Part shown: positions 1-8,080 of the stretch, piece after piece
How the letters are laid out: the number at the start of each line of letters is the position of its first letter
Position numbering within the stretch: the stretch's first letter is position 1
DNA from: Actinoplanes sp. M2I2
GTDB lineage: Bacteria > Actinomycetota > Actinomycetes > Mycobacteriales > Micromonosporaceae
Direction: 5' to 3'
DNA length: 64,000 nucleotides
Assembly: GCF_023544445.1 (NCBI RefSeq)
Contig: NZ_JALPVJ010000025.1
Location: 88,141 to 152,140, forward strand
Notes under the pieces: generated by a model
Told to the model about the DNA's origin: nothing
Database searches by the model: none
Seen by the model: the letters and a program-made list of their open reading frames with translations, nothing else
Position numbers and translations under genes: made by a program

Positions 1-7
1 TCTGGCT

Positions 8-736
8 TCAGCCGCCGACGTGCAGTCTGGCGCCCTTGTCGTCGTACGCGGTGAGGTCGGTCAAGCCGGCCGGCGGCTGCCCCTCGGTGAAGTCGAACCA
101 GAAGATCTGTGCCTTCTCCGGTCCGCCGAAGTCGGTCCAGGGGGTCCGTTTCGCTTCGACGGTCTTCCCGTTGGCGGCGTCGCGCGCGGTGATCTTGGTG
201 GCGTCGCCGACGTAGTAGCCGAACGTCGGGGTGGTGCGACCGTTGAGCAGGCGGCCGGGCCGAACCGCGTGGAAGCCGGGAGCCATCCGATCGGCTCCGG
301 GGTCGCTGCTCACGATGTCGGTGGTGAAGTCGTCGACGGTGCCGGTTCTGGTGCGTCCGAGAACCAGGGTCAATGTCCCGTTCAGATCATCGGGATCGAC
401 GGCCTGGACGTAGAGGACCCATTGCCGGCCCCCGACCTGCCGGCCGGTGCTGACGACGGTGCCGAGCACGCCGGGCGCCGAGGAACTGACGGCGGACGGC
501 AGCGCCGCCGAGGGGCCGGCCACCGGAATTGAGCCGACCCGATCGCGGGGGCCGGCCAGCTGGCTTCCGCCGATCAGCAGAGCCGCCACCGTCAGCGCGG
601 ACGCGCTGCCGACGGCGAGCCGGCGGCGGCGGCGCATCCGGCCCCCCTCGGCCATCACCTGCTGCAGGTCCAGGGAGACGGGTTGGAAGTCCGGTGGTGA
701 GTGCATGGCGTCCTTGAGGTCGTCCAGCTGCGTCAT
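8..736 (-). CDS. Single-pass membrane protein, product of unknown function
   Basis: A 242-residue protein with a short cytoplasmic N-terminus ending in an Arg-rich stretch, one transmembrane helix at about residues 37-57, and a large extracytoplasmic part preceded by a Pro/Ser/Ala-rich linker. This layout is what is usually seen for the protein encoded just after a SigE-type ECF sigma gene in actinomycetes, so a role as a sigma-linked membrane partner is inferred; no zinc-binding anti-sigma motif is visible. The ATG at 734-736 lies directly after the broken sigma gene and a G-rich tract (GGGGCGGG) very close to the start serves as the only visible ribosome-binding site. The gene may now be poorly expressed. 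Confidence 0.7.
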   Translation of the reverse strand: MTQLDDLKDAMHSPPDFQPVSLDLQQVMAEGGRMRRRRRLAVGSASALTVAALLIGGSQLAGPRDRVGSIPVAGPSAALPSAVSSSAPGVLGTVVSTGRQVGGRQWVLYVQAVDPDDLNGTLTLVLGRTRTGTVDDFTTDIVSSDPGADRMAPGFHAVRPGRLLNGRTTPTFGYYVGDATKITARDAANGKTVEAKRTPWTDFGGPEKAQIFWFDFTEGQPPAGLTDLTAYDDKGARLHVGG

Positions 737-737
737 A

Positions 738-932
738 GTCCCGCCCCGTGCGGGCGTAGGCGTAGGGGTCCTTACGACTGACCCGCCCCCACGCGGCGTA
801 CACCCGCACCAGGGTGGCCTGAGCCGCCTCCTCGGCTTGGTGCTGGTCGCCGGTGAGCAGGTACGCCGCCCGTTGCATCCGCGAGGAACTCGCCTGGGCG
901 AACGCGATGAAGTCGTCGTCACCGCGCGCCAT
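738..932 (-). pseudogene. Truncated SigE-family ECF sigma factor (region 2 only)
   Basis: From the ATG at 930-932 (AGAGG ribosome-binding site upstream) the translation gives about 62 residues of a typical SigE-type ECF sigma factor: the RAAYLLTGD and QATLVRVYAAW helices and the KDPYAYAR segment that ends region 2. The homology stops there and the start codon of the next gene follows within about 10 bases. Regions 3 and 4, including the -35-reading helix-turn-helix, are missing. The open frame continues into the next gene in another frame and does not encode sigma sequence. An internal deletion that joined the 5' third of the sigma gene to the next gene is the simplest explanation. Confidence 0.75.
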
Positions 933-1031
933 CTGACGCCTCTGTTCGTTTCATGAGCATCAAGACGAGTGAAGGTTACGTTCGGTTGCGCGGATCCGGT
1001 TGGACTTGCCGGCCCGGTACGGGGAGCAGGC

Positions 1032-1859
1032 TCAGCGGGAGGCCGCCCGGGCGGACAGCAGCTTGAGCTTCTCGTCGCTCGGGGAGCCGGGGACGGCGGT
1101 GTAGACCCGGAGGTACTGGTCCTGGTCGACGTCGAGCAGCGGCTGGGCGTACAGCTCCAGATCGCCCAGCTCGGCATGCCGGTAGCGCTTGAGGTCGCGG
1201 TGGTGGATGACGTCGACCTCGTGCGACCGCCAGATGTCGGCGAACTCGGGGCTCGCCTCCAGCAACGCCGCGACGAGGTCGCCGGGTGTACCGTCCGGAT
1301 CGGCGGCGTACTCCACCCGAAGGTCGGCGGTGAAGACCCGGCCGCGCCGGCGGTGATCCTCGACCGGATAGAGCGCGCGCTGCGCCGGGTCGGTGAACCA
1401 GCGGTAGACCAGGAAACGGGAAAAACCCCGGAACCGGGTGTAGTCACCGAGCAGCGCCACCGCCGGAGGGGTCTGCAACAGCGTCTCGCCGAGGTCGGTC
1501 ATCACTATCGCGGGCACATCGGAAAGGCTCTCCACGATGCGCCTCATGATGGGGCTGATGCTGTCGTCGCGCTCCCGTCTCGGCACGGGCTGCCCGCCGA
1601 GCCGGAAGAGGTGATCCCGCTCGCTCAGGCTCAGCTGCAGCACCCGGGCGATCGCGGTGAGCATCTGAGCCGACGGCATCGGGCCGCGCTGCTGCTCGAT
1701 CCGGCTGTAGTAGTCGGCCGACATGTCGGCCAGGGCGGCGACCTCCTCGCGCCGCAGACCGCCGGTCCGGCGCCGGGAACCGCGGACCAGCCCGACATCC
1801 TCGGGCTGCAGCGCCTCGCGGCGTGTCCGGAGAAAATCGGCCAGTTGCGCCCGATCCAT
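1032..1859 (-). CDS. XRE-family regulator with MmyB-like ligand-binding domain
   Basis: A 275-residue transcription factor. Residues 1-85 form a helix-turn-helix of the XRE type, with the family signature LRREEVAALADMSADYYSR followed by the E-Q-Q-R-G-P motif. Residues from about 105 on match the MmyB-like ligand-binding domain (PAS-like fold; members can bind fatty-acid-like ligands), including the WFTDP and LKRYRH motifs. Start chosen at ATG 1857-1859 because GGGGAGG lies seven bases upstream. A second copy of the gene lies immediately upstream at 1940-2598 but is broken. Relatives usually control a neighbouring dehydrogenase gene; here no such partner lies next to it. Confidence 0.9.
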   Translation of the reverse strand: MDRAQLADFLRTRREALQPEDVGLVRGSRRRTGGLRREEVAALADMSADYYSRIEQQRGPMPSAQMLTAIARVLQLSLSERDHLFRLGGQPVPRRERDDSISPIMRRIVESLSDVPAIVMTDLGETLLQTPPAVALLGDYTRFRGFSRFLVYRWFTDPAQRALYPVEDHRRRGRVFTADLRVEYAADPDGTPGDLVAALLEASPEFADIWRSHEVDVIHHRDLKRYRHAELGDLELYAQPLLDVDQDQYLRVYTAVPGSPSDEKLKLLSARAASR

Positions 1860-1884
1860 CGGTCCTCCCCTCTTCGACCCCGCA

Positions 1885-1913
1885 AGCATGACCCGAACCC
1901 CGGGGCGGGTAAA
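1885..1913 (-). promoter_or_regulatory. Promoter of XRE regulator gene
   Basis: On the minus strand a -35-like TTTACC (1908-1913) and a -10-like CATGCT (1885-1890) are 17 bases apart, 25 bases before the start codon of the intact XRE gene. The same arrangement (TTCACC, 18 bases, CATGCT) is kept in front of the broken copy at 2627-2656, so the element survived in both duplicates. The G/C-rich spacer contains the near-palindrome CCCCGGGG, a possible autoregulatory site. Confidence 0.4.
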
Positions 1914-1939
1914 GATCATGGGTCGGACCGGTGGGTGGA

Positions 1940-2598
1940 TCAGTCGCCGACTGCGGCCAGGAGCCCCAGCTTCTCGTGACTCGGGGAGCCGGGCCGGGCG
2001 GTGAAGACCAGCAACGTCTGGGCCTGCTCCGGGTCGACCAGCGGCTGACAGTACAGCTCGAGCTCCCCCAGCCCGGGATGCCGGTACCGCTTGAGGTCGT
2101 GATGGTGGGTGACGTCCACCTCGTGCAACCGCCAGATCCGCGCGAACTCGGGGCTGACCTTCAGCAGGGCCGCGACGATCTCGCCGGCTCGGCCACCGCC
2201 GGGCGGGTCTGCACCAGCGTTTCCCCGAACCGCGACATCACCAGCGCCGGCGTGTCCGCGAGACGGTCGACGATGCGCATCATCGTGGGACTGAGGTGAT
2301 CGTCGCGCAGGACACGCCGCGGCGCCCGGTGCCCGGCCAGCGCGAACAGGTGGTCGCGCTCGCTCAGGCTCAGGTGCAGGCCCCGGGCCAGCGCGCCGAG
2401 GATCTGCTCCGAGGGCACCGGACCACGCTGCTGCTCCATCCGGCTGTAGTAGTCGGCCGACATACCGGCCAGCGCGGCCACCTCCTCCCGCCGCAGACCA
2501 CCGCTTCGGCGGCGGGAGCCGCGGGGAAGCCCGACGTCCTCCGGCTGCAGCGCCTCGCGGCGGGCCCGCAGAAAGCCGGCCAGGTGTGCTCGGTCCAT
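1940..2598 (-). pseudogene. Broken tandem copy of the XRE/MmyB regulator
   Basis: The start (ATG 2596-2598) and first about 135 residues are intact and closely similar to the neighbouring regulator, including the SADYYSR helix-turn-helix segment. After the segment LVQTRPAVA the reading frame is lost; the C-terminal 75 residues (from VAALLKVSPEF to the end) are readable in another frame ending at 1940. By comparison with the intact copy about 55 codons of the ligand-binding domain are gone, including the WFTDP region, and the deletion length is not a multiple of three. The truncated frame would give a DNA-binding domain without a sensor, which could still act as a constitutive repressor if made. 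Confidence 0.85.
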
Positions 2599-2658
2599 CG
2601 GTTCCGCCTCCGTGTTCGACCGGTGGAGCATGGCGCGAACCGGGGACCGGGGTGAAGG

Positions 2659-2699
2659 TCGCAGCTATCCGGGGACAGGTGATCCGTGGATAGCTGCGA
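2659..2699. promoter_or_regulatory. 12-bp perfect inverted repeat
   Basis: TCGCAGCTATCC (2659-2670) is repeated in inverted form as GGATAGCTGCGA (2688-2699), separated by 17 bases. It lies between the 3' end of the aldo-keto reductase gene and the promoter of the broken XRE gene, both on the minus strand. It could be the terminator of the reductase (no T-run seen) or an operator. Confidence 0.5.
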
Positions 2700-2763
2700 T
2701 CATCGCCGGGCCTGGACGGCGACGGCTGTACGGAGGCCCGTCGCCGGACGAAGTACGACCCGG

Positions 2764-3783
2764 TCAGCGACGTCGTAGTGACGCGTCCAGCAACGCCGGC
2801 GGGGTGTCGTTCTTCTCCTCCGGCGCCAGGTCGACACCCGGGGCCACGATGGCGTCGATCGCGTCGAGGACGTCGCCGGACAGCGTGGTGTCCGCCGCGG
2901 CGAGCTGTGACGTCAGGTGGTCCATGGTGCGCGGACCGATCAGCGCGCTGGTGACGCCGGGATGCGCGGTCACGAAGCCGAGCGCCAGCTGGATCAGGCT
3001 CAGCCCGGCCTCGTCGGCCACCCGGGCCAGCTGCTCGACCGCGTCCAGGCGCACCTGGTTGCCGGGGAGGCTCAGGTCGAACCGCTGTGGCATGAAAGCG
3101 GAGCGGTTGGTGGAGACCTCGCGGCCCGCACGTACGCTGCCGGACAGCCAGCCGGACGCCAGCGGGCTCCACACCAGCACGCCCAGGCCGTACTGCTCGG
3201 TCACCGGCAGGACATCACGCTCGATGCCCCGCTGCAGGATCGAGTAGCTGGGCTGCTCGGTCACGTACCGGCTCAGCCGGTTCTCCCGGGCGGCCCACTC
3301 GGCCTGCACGATGCGGTACGCCGGATAGGTCGACGAGCCGAAGTAACGGATCTTTCCCGCGCGCTGCAGATCGGTCAGCGCCGACAGGGTCTCCTCGTCG
3401 CTGGTCGTCGGGTCCCACCGGTGGATCTGGTAGAGATCGACGTGGTCGACACCGAGGCGGCGCAGACTGTTGTCGAGCTCCGTGACCAGCCACCGGCGAG
3501 AAGCACCCCGGTTGTTCCGGTCGTCGCCCATCGGCAGGAACGCCTTGGTGGCCAGGACGATGTCGTCCCGGCGGCCCTTGATCGCCCGGCCGACCATCTC
3601 TTCGGACTGCCCGGCGCTGTACGCGTCGGCGGTGTCGATGAGGTTGACCCCCGCCTCCAGCGCGGCATCGACCAGGGCGGTGGCCTCCTCCTGCGTGGTG
3701 TTGCCGATCCGGCCGAAGTTCATGGCGCCGAGCGCGAGCGTGCTGACCTGCACTCCGGTGCGGCCCAAGGTGCGGTACTGCAT
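2764..3783 (-). CDS. Aldo/keto reductase
   Basis: A 339-residue NADPH-dependent oxidoreductase of the aldo-keto reductase superfamily with a TIM-barrel fold. The catalytic tetrad is visible: Asp50 and Tyr55 in LIDTADAY, Lys80 in LATKAF, and the His of YQIHRWD. The C-terminal half has the GVLVWSPLASGWLSG segment and the coenzyme-binding region (ALIGPRT) typical of the AKR12/13-like bacterial enzymes. The start at ATG 3781-3783 is preceded by the purine-rich GGGAAAGAGAAG. Substrate is unknown; the gene stands alone and the flanking genes give no pathway. Confidence 0.93.
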   Translation of the reverse strand: MQYRTLGRTGVQVSTLALGAMNFGRIGNTTQEEATALVDAALEAGVNLIDTADAYSAGQSEEMVGRAIKGRRDDIVLATKAFLPMGDDRNNRGASRRWLVTELDNSLRRLGVDHVDLYQIHRWDPTTSDEETLSALTDLQRAGKIRYFGSSTYPAYRIVQAEWAARENRLSRYVTEQPSYSILQRGIERDVLPVTEQYGLGVLVWSPLASGWLSGSVRAGREVSTNRSAFMPQRFDLSLPGNQVRLDAVEQLARVADEAGLSLIQLALGFVTAHPGVTSALIGPRTMDHLTSQLAAADTTLSGDVLDAIDAIVAPGVDLAPEEKNDTPPALLDASLRRR

Positions 3784-3955
3784 GGCTTCTCTTTCCCGTG
3801 GCTCGAGACGTGTTGTGGAACCGTGCTCCGTTTCGACGATACGGAACATTGTTCCGCTCAGCAAGTGATCGCCGGCACTGCCTTGAGAACCTCGGGCACA
3901 GCCGACAGCGGCCCCGGCGCTCGACGCTCCGGGGCCACGTGGTGCTGCTCGCGGG

Positions 3956-5368
3956 TCAGTCGGTGCCCGACTCCATCGCCGCCCGGTCGAGAGCGTCCGG
4001 GGCCACCTCGGCCTCACCGGTCGCGACGATCGAGGCCGCGCCGCCGAACGGCAGCTCGCCGATGAGGTTGCGCGACGGGGCCAGGCCGCCCTCGGCCACG
4101 TACTGCTCCAGCTTGTTGCGGGAATCGGCGATGTCCAGGTTGCGCATCGTCAGCTGGCCGATGCGGTCGTCGGGGCTGAACGCCGGCAGGTGGCTGCGCT
4201 CCATGGACAGGCGCTCGGGCTGGTAGCTGAAGTTGGGCCCCTGGGTGTCGACGATCGAGTAGTCGAGGCCGCGGCGCAGCCGGATGGTGACGCTGCCGGT
4301 CACCGCGCCGCCGATCCAGCGGTCGATGCTGTCGCGCAGCATCAGCGCCTGCGGGTCGAACCAGCGGCCCTCGTACAGCAGGCGGCCCAGGCGGCGGCCC
4401 TCGGTGTGGTACATCGCGACGGTGTCCTCGTTGTGGATGGCGTTCAGCAGCCGCTCGTACGCGATGTGCAGCAACGCCATGCCGGGCGCCTCATAGATGC
4501 CGCGGCTCTTGGCCTCGATGATGCGGTTCTCGATCTGGTCGGACATGCCCAGGCCGTGCCGCCCGCCGACGGCGTTGGCCTCATGCACCAGCTCGACCGC
4601 GGAGGCGAACGTGCGCCCGTTGATCCGGACCGGGCGGCCGTGGTCGAACTCCACGGTGACGTCCTCGGCGGCGATGTCCACGTCGTCCCGCCAGAACGGC
4701 ACGCCCATGATCGGGGCCACGATCTCCATCGAGGTGTCCAGGTGCTCGAGACGCTTGGCCTCGTGGGTGGCGCCCCAGATGTTGGCGTCGGTGGAGTACG
4801 CCTTCTCGACCGGGTCCCGGTACGGCAGATCGTGCTCGAGCAGGAAGTGCGACATCTCGTGCCGCCCGCCCAGCTCGGTGACGAACGCGTCGTCCAGCCA
4901 GGGCTTGTAGATCCGCAGGTCCGGGTTGGCCAGCAGCCCGTACCGGTAGAACCGCTCGATGTCGTTGCCCTTGAACGTCGAGCCGTCGCCCCAGATCGAG
5001 ATGTCGTCGGCCCGCATGGCCTGCACCAGCAGCGTGCCGACCACGGCCCGGCCGAGCGGCGTGGTGTTGAAGTAGGTCTGCGCGCCCGACCGGATGTGGA
5101 AGGCCCCGCAGGTGAGCGCGATCAGCCCCTCCTCGACCAGCGCGGCCCGGCAGTCGACCAGGCGGGCCCGCTCGGCGCCGTAGGTGATGGCGCGGTCCGG
5201 GATGGTGCTGAGGTCGGGCTCGTCGTACTGCCCGACGTCCGCTGTGTACGCGTAGGGGACGGCGCCGCGCTCTCGCATCCAAGCGACCGCCACCGAGGTG
5301 TCGAGGCCACCGGAGAAGGCGATTCCGATGCGCTCGCCGACAGGGAGTTTCCGCAGCACCTTAGACAT
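3956..5368 (-). CDS. argG: Argininosuccinate synthase, long (E. coli-like, type 2) form
   Basis: Catalyses ATP-dependent condensation of citrulline and aspartate to argininosuccinate, the penultimate step of arginine synthesis. The 470-residue protein carries the ATP pyrophosphatase P-loop AFSGGLDTS at residues 18-26, the GDGSTFKGND motif, the GGRHEMS segment and GGRHGLGMSDQIENR. Its length and motifs match the long type-2 enzymes (E. coli ArgG) and not the approximately 400-residue type-1 form that sits in most actinobacterial arg clusters. No other arginine gene is nearby, so it is either the only copy, displaced, or a second enzyme. No good ribosome-binding site precedes ATG 5366-5368. Confidence 0.97.
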   Translation of the reverse strand: MSKVLRKLPVGERIGIAFSGGLDTSVAVAWMRERGAVPYAYTADVGQYDEPDLSTIPDRAITYGAERARLVDCRAALVEEGLIALTCGAFHIRSGAQTYFNTTPLGRAVVGTLLVQAMRADDISIWGDGSTFKGNDIERFYRYGLLANPDLRIYKPWLDDAFVTELGGRHEMSHFLLEHDLPYRDPVEKAYSTDANIWGATHEAKRLEHLDTSMEIVAPIMGVPFWRDDVDIAAEDVTVEFDHGRPVRINGRTFASAVELVHEANAVGGRHGLGMSDQIENRIIEAKSRGIYEAPGMALLHIAYERLLNAIHNEDTVAMYHTEGRRLGRLLYEGRWFDPQALMLRDSIDRWIGGAVTGSVTIRLRRGLDYSIVDTQGPNFSYQPERLSMERSHLPAFSPDDRIGQLTMRNLDIADSRNKLEQYVAEGGLAPSRNLIGELPFGGAASIVATGEAEVAPDALDRAAMESGTD

Positions 5369-5446
5369 GTCGCAACTCTAGGGGCCGCGGTGGCCCGGAC
5401 CGGCGGCGGGGCGGCGCGAAACACCCGGTTTGTCGCCGCGCCACGA

Positions 5447-5728
5447 TCAGGCGACCTCGTTGCCGTTCTCGTCCAGCTTGTGCTCGCCCCAGTAGGTGTC
5501 CCACTCGTCGCCGACGTGCTCGGGCACCTTGCCCTCGGGGAACCGGACGTAGCCGGTCGGCGGCTGCTCGCCGTCGGCCACGCAGGCGCGCCCGGTGAGG
5601 CTGTCCACGGCCGCGACCGGGTACTCCCCCGAGCTGCAGATCGCGTCCCGGATCGAGCAGCCAGCGGTGAGCCCGGCGGCCAGGGCGACGGTGGCGAGCA
5701 GAAACGGCATGCGGGTGCGCTGAGTCAT
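5447..5728 (-). CDS. Small secreted lipoprotein, SCO0607-like
   Basis: A 93-residue protein with a hydrophobic signal segment ending in a lipobox-type sequence (LTAGC, Cys at about residue 24), then a short domain with two further Cys residues and the motifs GEYPV, GYVRFPEGKVP and DEWDTYWGEH. This pattern resembles a small lipoprotein family known from Streptomyces (SCO0607-like, from memory); the function is unknown. The start ATG 5726-5728 was chosen because it gives a normal signal peptide. It is transcribed away from the SDR gene terminator and toward argG. Confidence 0.75.
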   Translation of the reverse strand: MTQRTRMPFLLATVALAAGLTAGCSIRDAICSSGEYPVAAVDSLTGRACVADGEQPPTGYVRFPEGKVPEHVGDEWDTYWGEHKLDENGNEVA

Positions 5729-5780
5729 GCCGAGAAGTCTCGCCGACGCGGGCCGCGCCGGCATGCGTACCCGTACTCAA

Positions 5781-5807
5781 CCGGGGCCGGCCCGCGGCCG
5801 GCCCCGG
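5781..5807 (-). terminator. Hairpin terminator after the SDR gene
   Basis: A perfect 12-bp stem CCGGGGCCGGCC / GGCCGGCCCCGG with a 3-base loop lies 8 bases after the stop codon of the SDR gene. There is no T-run, as is common for actinomycete terminators. Confidence 0.6.
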
Positions 5808-5814
5808 CGCGCGG

Positions 5815-6654
5815 TCAGAGGATCGGCTTGCCGCCGGTGACCGGGACGACGGCCCCGGAGATGTAGCTTCCCTCGTCCGAGGCGAGCAGGACGTAGACCG
5901 GGGCGACCTCCCGGGGCTCGCCCGGCCGGCCGAGCGGGGTGTTCTTGCCGAACTCCTCGACCTGCTCGGGCGGCATGGTCGAGGGGATCAGCGGCGTCCA
6001 GATCGGACCGGGGGCGACCGCGTTCACCCGGATGCCGCGGTCACCGAGCATCTGAGCCAGGCCCGCGGTGAAGTTGGCGATCGCGCCCTTGGTGGTCGCG
6101 TACGGCAGCAGCGTGGGCTTGGGCTGGTCGTAGTTCACCGAACTGGTGTTGATGATCGAAGCACCCTCGCCGAGGTGCGGCAGGGCCGCCTGCACCAGCC
6201 GGAACATCGCGGTGATGTTGATGTCGAACGTGTGCTGCCACTCCTCGTCGCTGATCTCCTCGAGGGTTTCGTGGGTCATCTGGAACGCCGCGTTGTTGAC
6301 CAGCACGTCCAGGCCGCCGAGCTCCCGTACGGTCTGGTCGATCACCGTCCGGCAGTGCTCGCGCCGGGTGAGGTCGCCGGGGATCAGCACGGCCTTGCGA
6401 CCGGCCTTCTCGATCAGGGCGGCGGTCTCCTGCGCGTCCTCGTCCTCGTTCAGATAGGCGATCGCGACGTCGGCTCCCTCGCGGGCGAACGCGATCGCGG
6501 CGGCCCGGCCGATGCCGCTGTCGCCGCCGGTGATCAGCGCGCGCTTCCCGGTGAGGCGGCCGCTGCCGCGGTAGCTGTCCTCGCCGTGGTCGGGCCGCCG
6601 GCTCATCTCCTGGGTGCTGCCGGGCGGCTGCTGCTGAGGCTCGTTGTCGGTCAT
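5815..6654 (-). CDS. SDR-family oxidoreductase (YghA/stress-protein 39-like)
   Basis: A 279-residue short-chain dehydrogenase. The Rossmann motif TGGDSGIG is at residues 42-49, NNAA at 120-123, catalytic Ser at 171-172 and YxxxK at Tyr185/Lys189. The N-terminal extension with PDHGEDSYRGSGRL is characteristic of the E. coli YghA and Bacillus YhdF/general-stress-protein-39 subgroup, NAD(P)H-dependent aldehyde/alcohol or glucose-like dehydrogenases often induced by stress. A good GAAGGAA ribosome-binding site precedes ATG 6652-6654. The gene is monocistronic, closed by the hairpin at 5781-5807. Confidence 0.93.
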   Translation of the reverse strand: MTDNEPQQQPPGSTQEMSRRPDHGEDSYRGSGRLTGKRALITGGDSGIGRAAAIAFAREGADVAIAYLNEDEDAQETAALIEKAGRKAVLIPGDLTRREHCRTVIDQTVRELGGLDVLVNNAAFQMTHETLEEISDEEWQHTFDINITAMFRLVQAALPHLGEGASIINTSSVNYDQPKPTLLPYATTKGAIANFTAGLAQMLGDRGIRVNAVAPGPIWTPLIPSTMPPEQVEEFGKNTPLGRPGEPREVAPVYVLLASDEGSYISGAVVPVTGGKPIL

Positions 6655-6740
6655 CGTGTTCCTTCGTGATCGTCGATGCGAGGTCTCGCTTCGTCCCCCG
6701 CCTTCCCGGCACGGCGCGGAGAAAACGTGACGCGCGACGG

Positions 6741-7226
6741 TCAGTCCTCGCCGGCGGGCCGGTCGCCGGCGGCAGCGACGACGGCCCGGCGGATGGCCTC
6801 GTAACCGGTGCAGCGGCAGAGGTTGGAGGTCAGCAGTTCGCGCAGTCGTTCGGCGTCACGCACCACGCCGGGATCCTTCTCGAGCGCACCGACGGCGAGC
6901 ATCAGGAAACCGGGCGTGCAGAACCCGCACTGGAGCGCGTGCTCGGCGCTGAAAGCCGTCTGCAACGGGTGCTCGGCGCCATCGGCCAGGCCTTCGACCG
7001 TACGGATCTCGGCGTCCGTGCACTGGACGGCGAACAGCAGGCACGACCGCACCGCTTGACCGTCCACCAGAACCGTGCAGGCGCCGCACACGCCGTGCTC
7101 ACAACCGAGGTGGGTGCCGGTGAGACCGCAGTCCTCGCGGAGCGCGTCGGCCAGCGTCCGGCGCGGCTCGACGTCGAGGTCGTACGGCCGGCCGTTGACG
7201 GTCAACGTGGTACGCAAAGCGGTCAT
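6741..7226 (-). CDS. Molybdenum hydroxylase small subunit, two [2Fe-2S] centres
   Basis: 161-residue iron-sulfur subunit of a xanthine dehydrogenase / CO dehydrogenase-type enzyme. The N-terminal plant-ferredoxin cluster is bound by Cys42, Cys47, Cys50 and Cys62 (CEHGVCGAC...C), and the C-terminal cluster by Cys100, Cys103, Cys137 and Cys139 (CGFC and CRC). It passes electrons from the Mo centre to FAD. ATG 7224-7226 overlaps the stop of the FAD subunit by four bases, so the genes are translationally coupled. It is the last gene of the three-gene operon L-M-S. Confidence 0.96.
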   Translation of the reverse strand: MTALRTTLTVNGRPYDLDVEPRRTLADALREDCGLTGTHLGCEHGVCGACTVLVDGQAVRSCLLFAVQCTDAEIRTVEGLADGAEHPLQTAFSAEHALQCGFCTPGFLMLAVGALEKDPGVVRDAERLRELLTSNLCRCTGYEAIRRAVVAAAGDRPAGED

Positions 7227-8080
7227 CCTTCGGTTCGGGCCTGGTCGAGGGCGCGGCGGGTGAGCACGGCGACGGTGTGCCGCTGGTAGGCCAGGTCGGT
7301 GTAGGGCTGGGGACCCGGATCGGCGTCCTGTTCGGCGGCAGCCCGGGCCGCGGCGGCGACGGCCGGGTCGTCGAGGGGACGGCCGAGCAGCGCCGCTTCG
7401 GCGGCCCGGGCCCGCACCGGCCGGTCGGCCGCGTTCACCAGGCCGATCGACGCCGACGACACCCGGCCGTCCGCGAGGGTCACCGCCGCGATCACCGCGA
7501 GCTGCGCGAAGCTGGCGTGGGTGCGCCGGTGCTCGGCGAAGCCGATGACCGTGCCGGCCGGCAGCACCGGCAGCCTGACCTCGGCGAGCAGTTCGTCCGG
7601 GCGGCGGGCGGTGCGGAACGGCGCGAGGAAGAAGTCCCCGGCCGCCACCGTGCGCCGGCCACCGGCGCCCACCAGGTCGAGTTCGGCGCCCAGGGCGGTG
7701 ATCACCGCCGGCCACTCGGCGGCCGGGTGGGCGTACGCGAGGCTGCCCAGCATGGTGCCGCGGGTGCGGATGGGCGGATGGGCGATGTGCCGCACGACGC
7801 GGTGCAGCAGGGCGCCGAGCTGTCCGGGGACGGCGCCGGATTCGAAGGCCTGGTGGCGGACCAGCGGGCCGATGCGAACCGTGTCGCCGATCGCCTCCAC
7901 CGTGTCGAAGCCGGGCACCCGGTTGATGTCGACCAGGCGGGCCGGCCGCCGTGTGCGGTAGTTCATCTCCAGCACCAGGCTCTGCCCGCCCGCCAGCACC
8001 TCGGTCCGGCCGTCGGCCAGGGCGGCCACCACGTCGTCGGCGCTGCGGGCGGCGACGTACTCGAAGGGTGCGGGCTTCAT
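7223..8080 (-). CDS. Molybdenum hydroxylase FAD-binding (medium) subunit
   Basis: 285-residue FAD-binding subunit. The N-terminal LAGGQSLVLEMNYR and the TRGTMLGSLAYAHPAAEWP segment are the two flavin-binding motifs of CoxM/XdhB-type subunits; the C-terminal half is the CO dehydrogenase flavoprotein C-terminal domain. The start ATG 8078-8080 overlaps the end of the large-subunit gene (ATGA), and its own stop overlaps the small-subunit start. The substrate cannot be told from this subunit. Confidence 0.95.
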   Translation of the reverse strand: MKPAPFEYVAARSADDVVAALADGRTEVLAGGQSLVLEMNYRTRRPARLVDINRVPGFDTVEAIGDTVRIGPLVRHQAFESGAVPGQLGALLHRVVRHIAHPPIRTRGTMLGSLAYAHPAAEWPAVITALGAELDLVGAGGRRTVAAGDFFLAPFRTARRPDELLAEVRLPVLPAGTVIGFAEHRRTHASFAQLAVIAAVTLADGRVSSASIGLVNAADRPVRARAAEAALLGRPLDDPAVAAAARAAAEQDADPGPQPYTDLAYQRHTVAVLTRRALDQARTEG

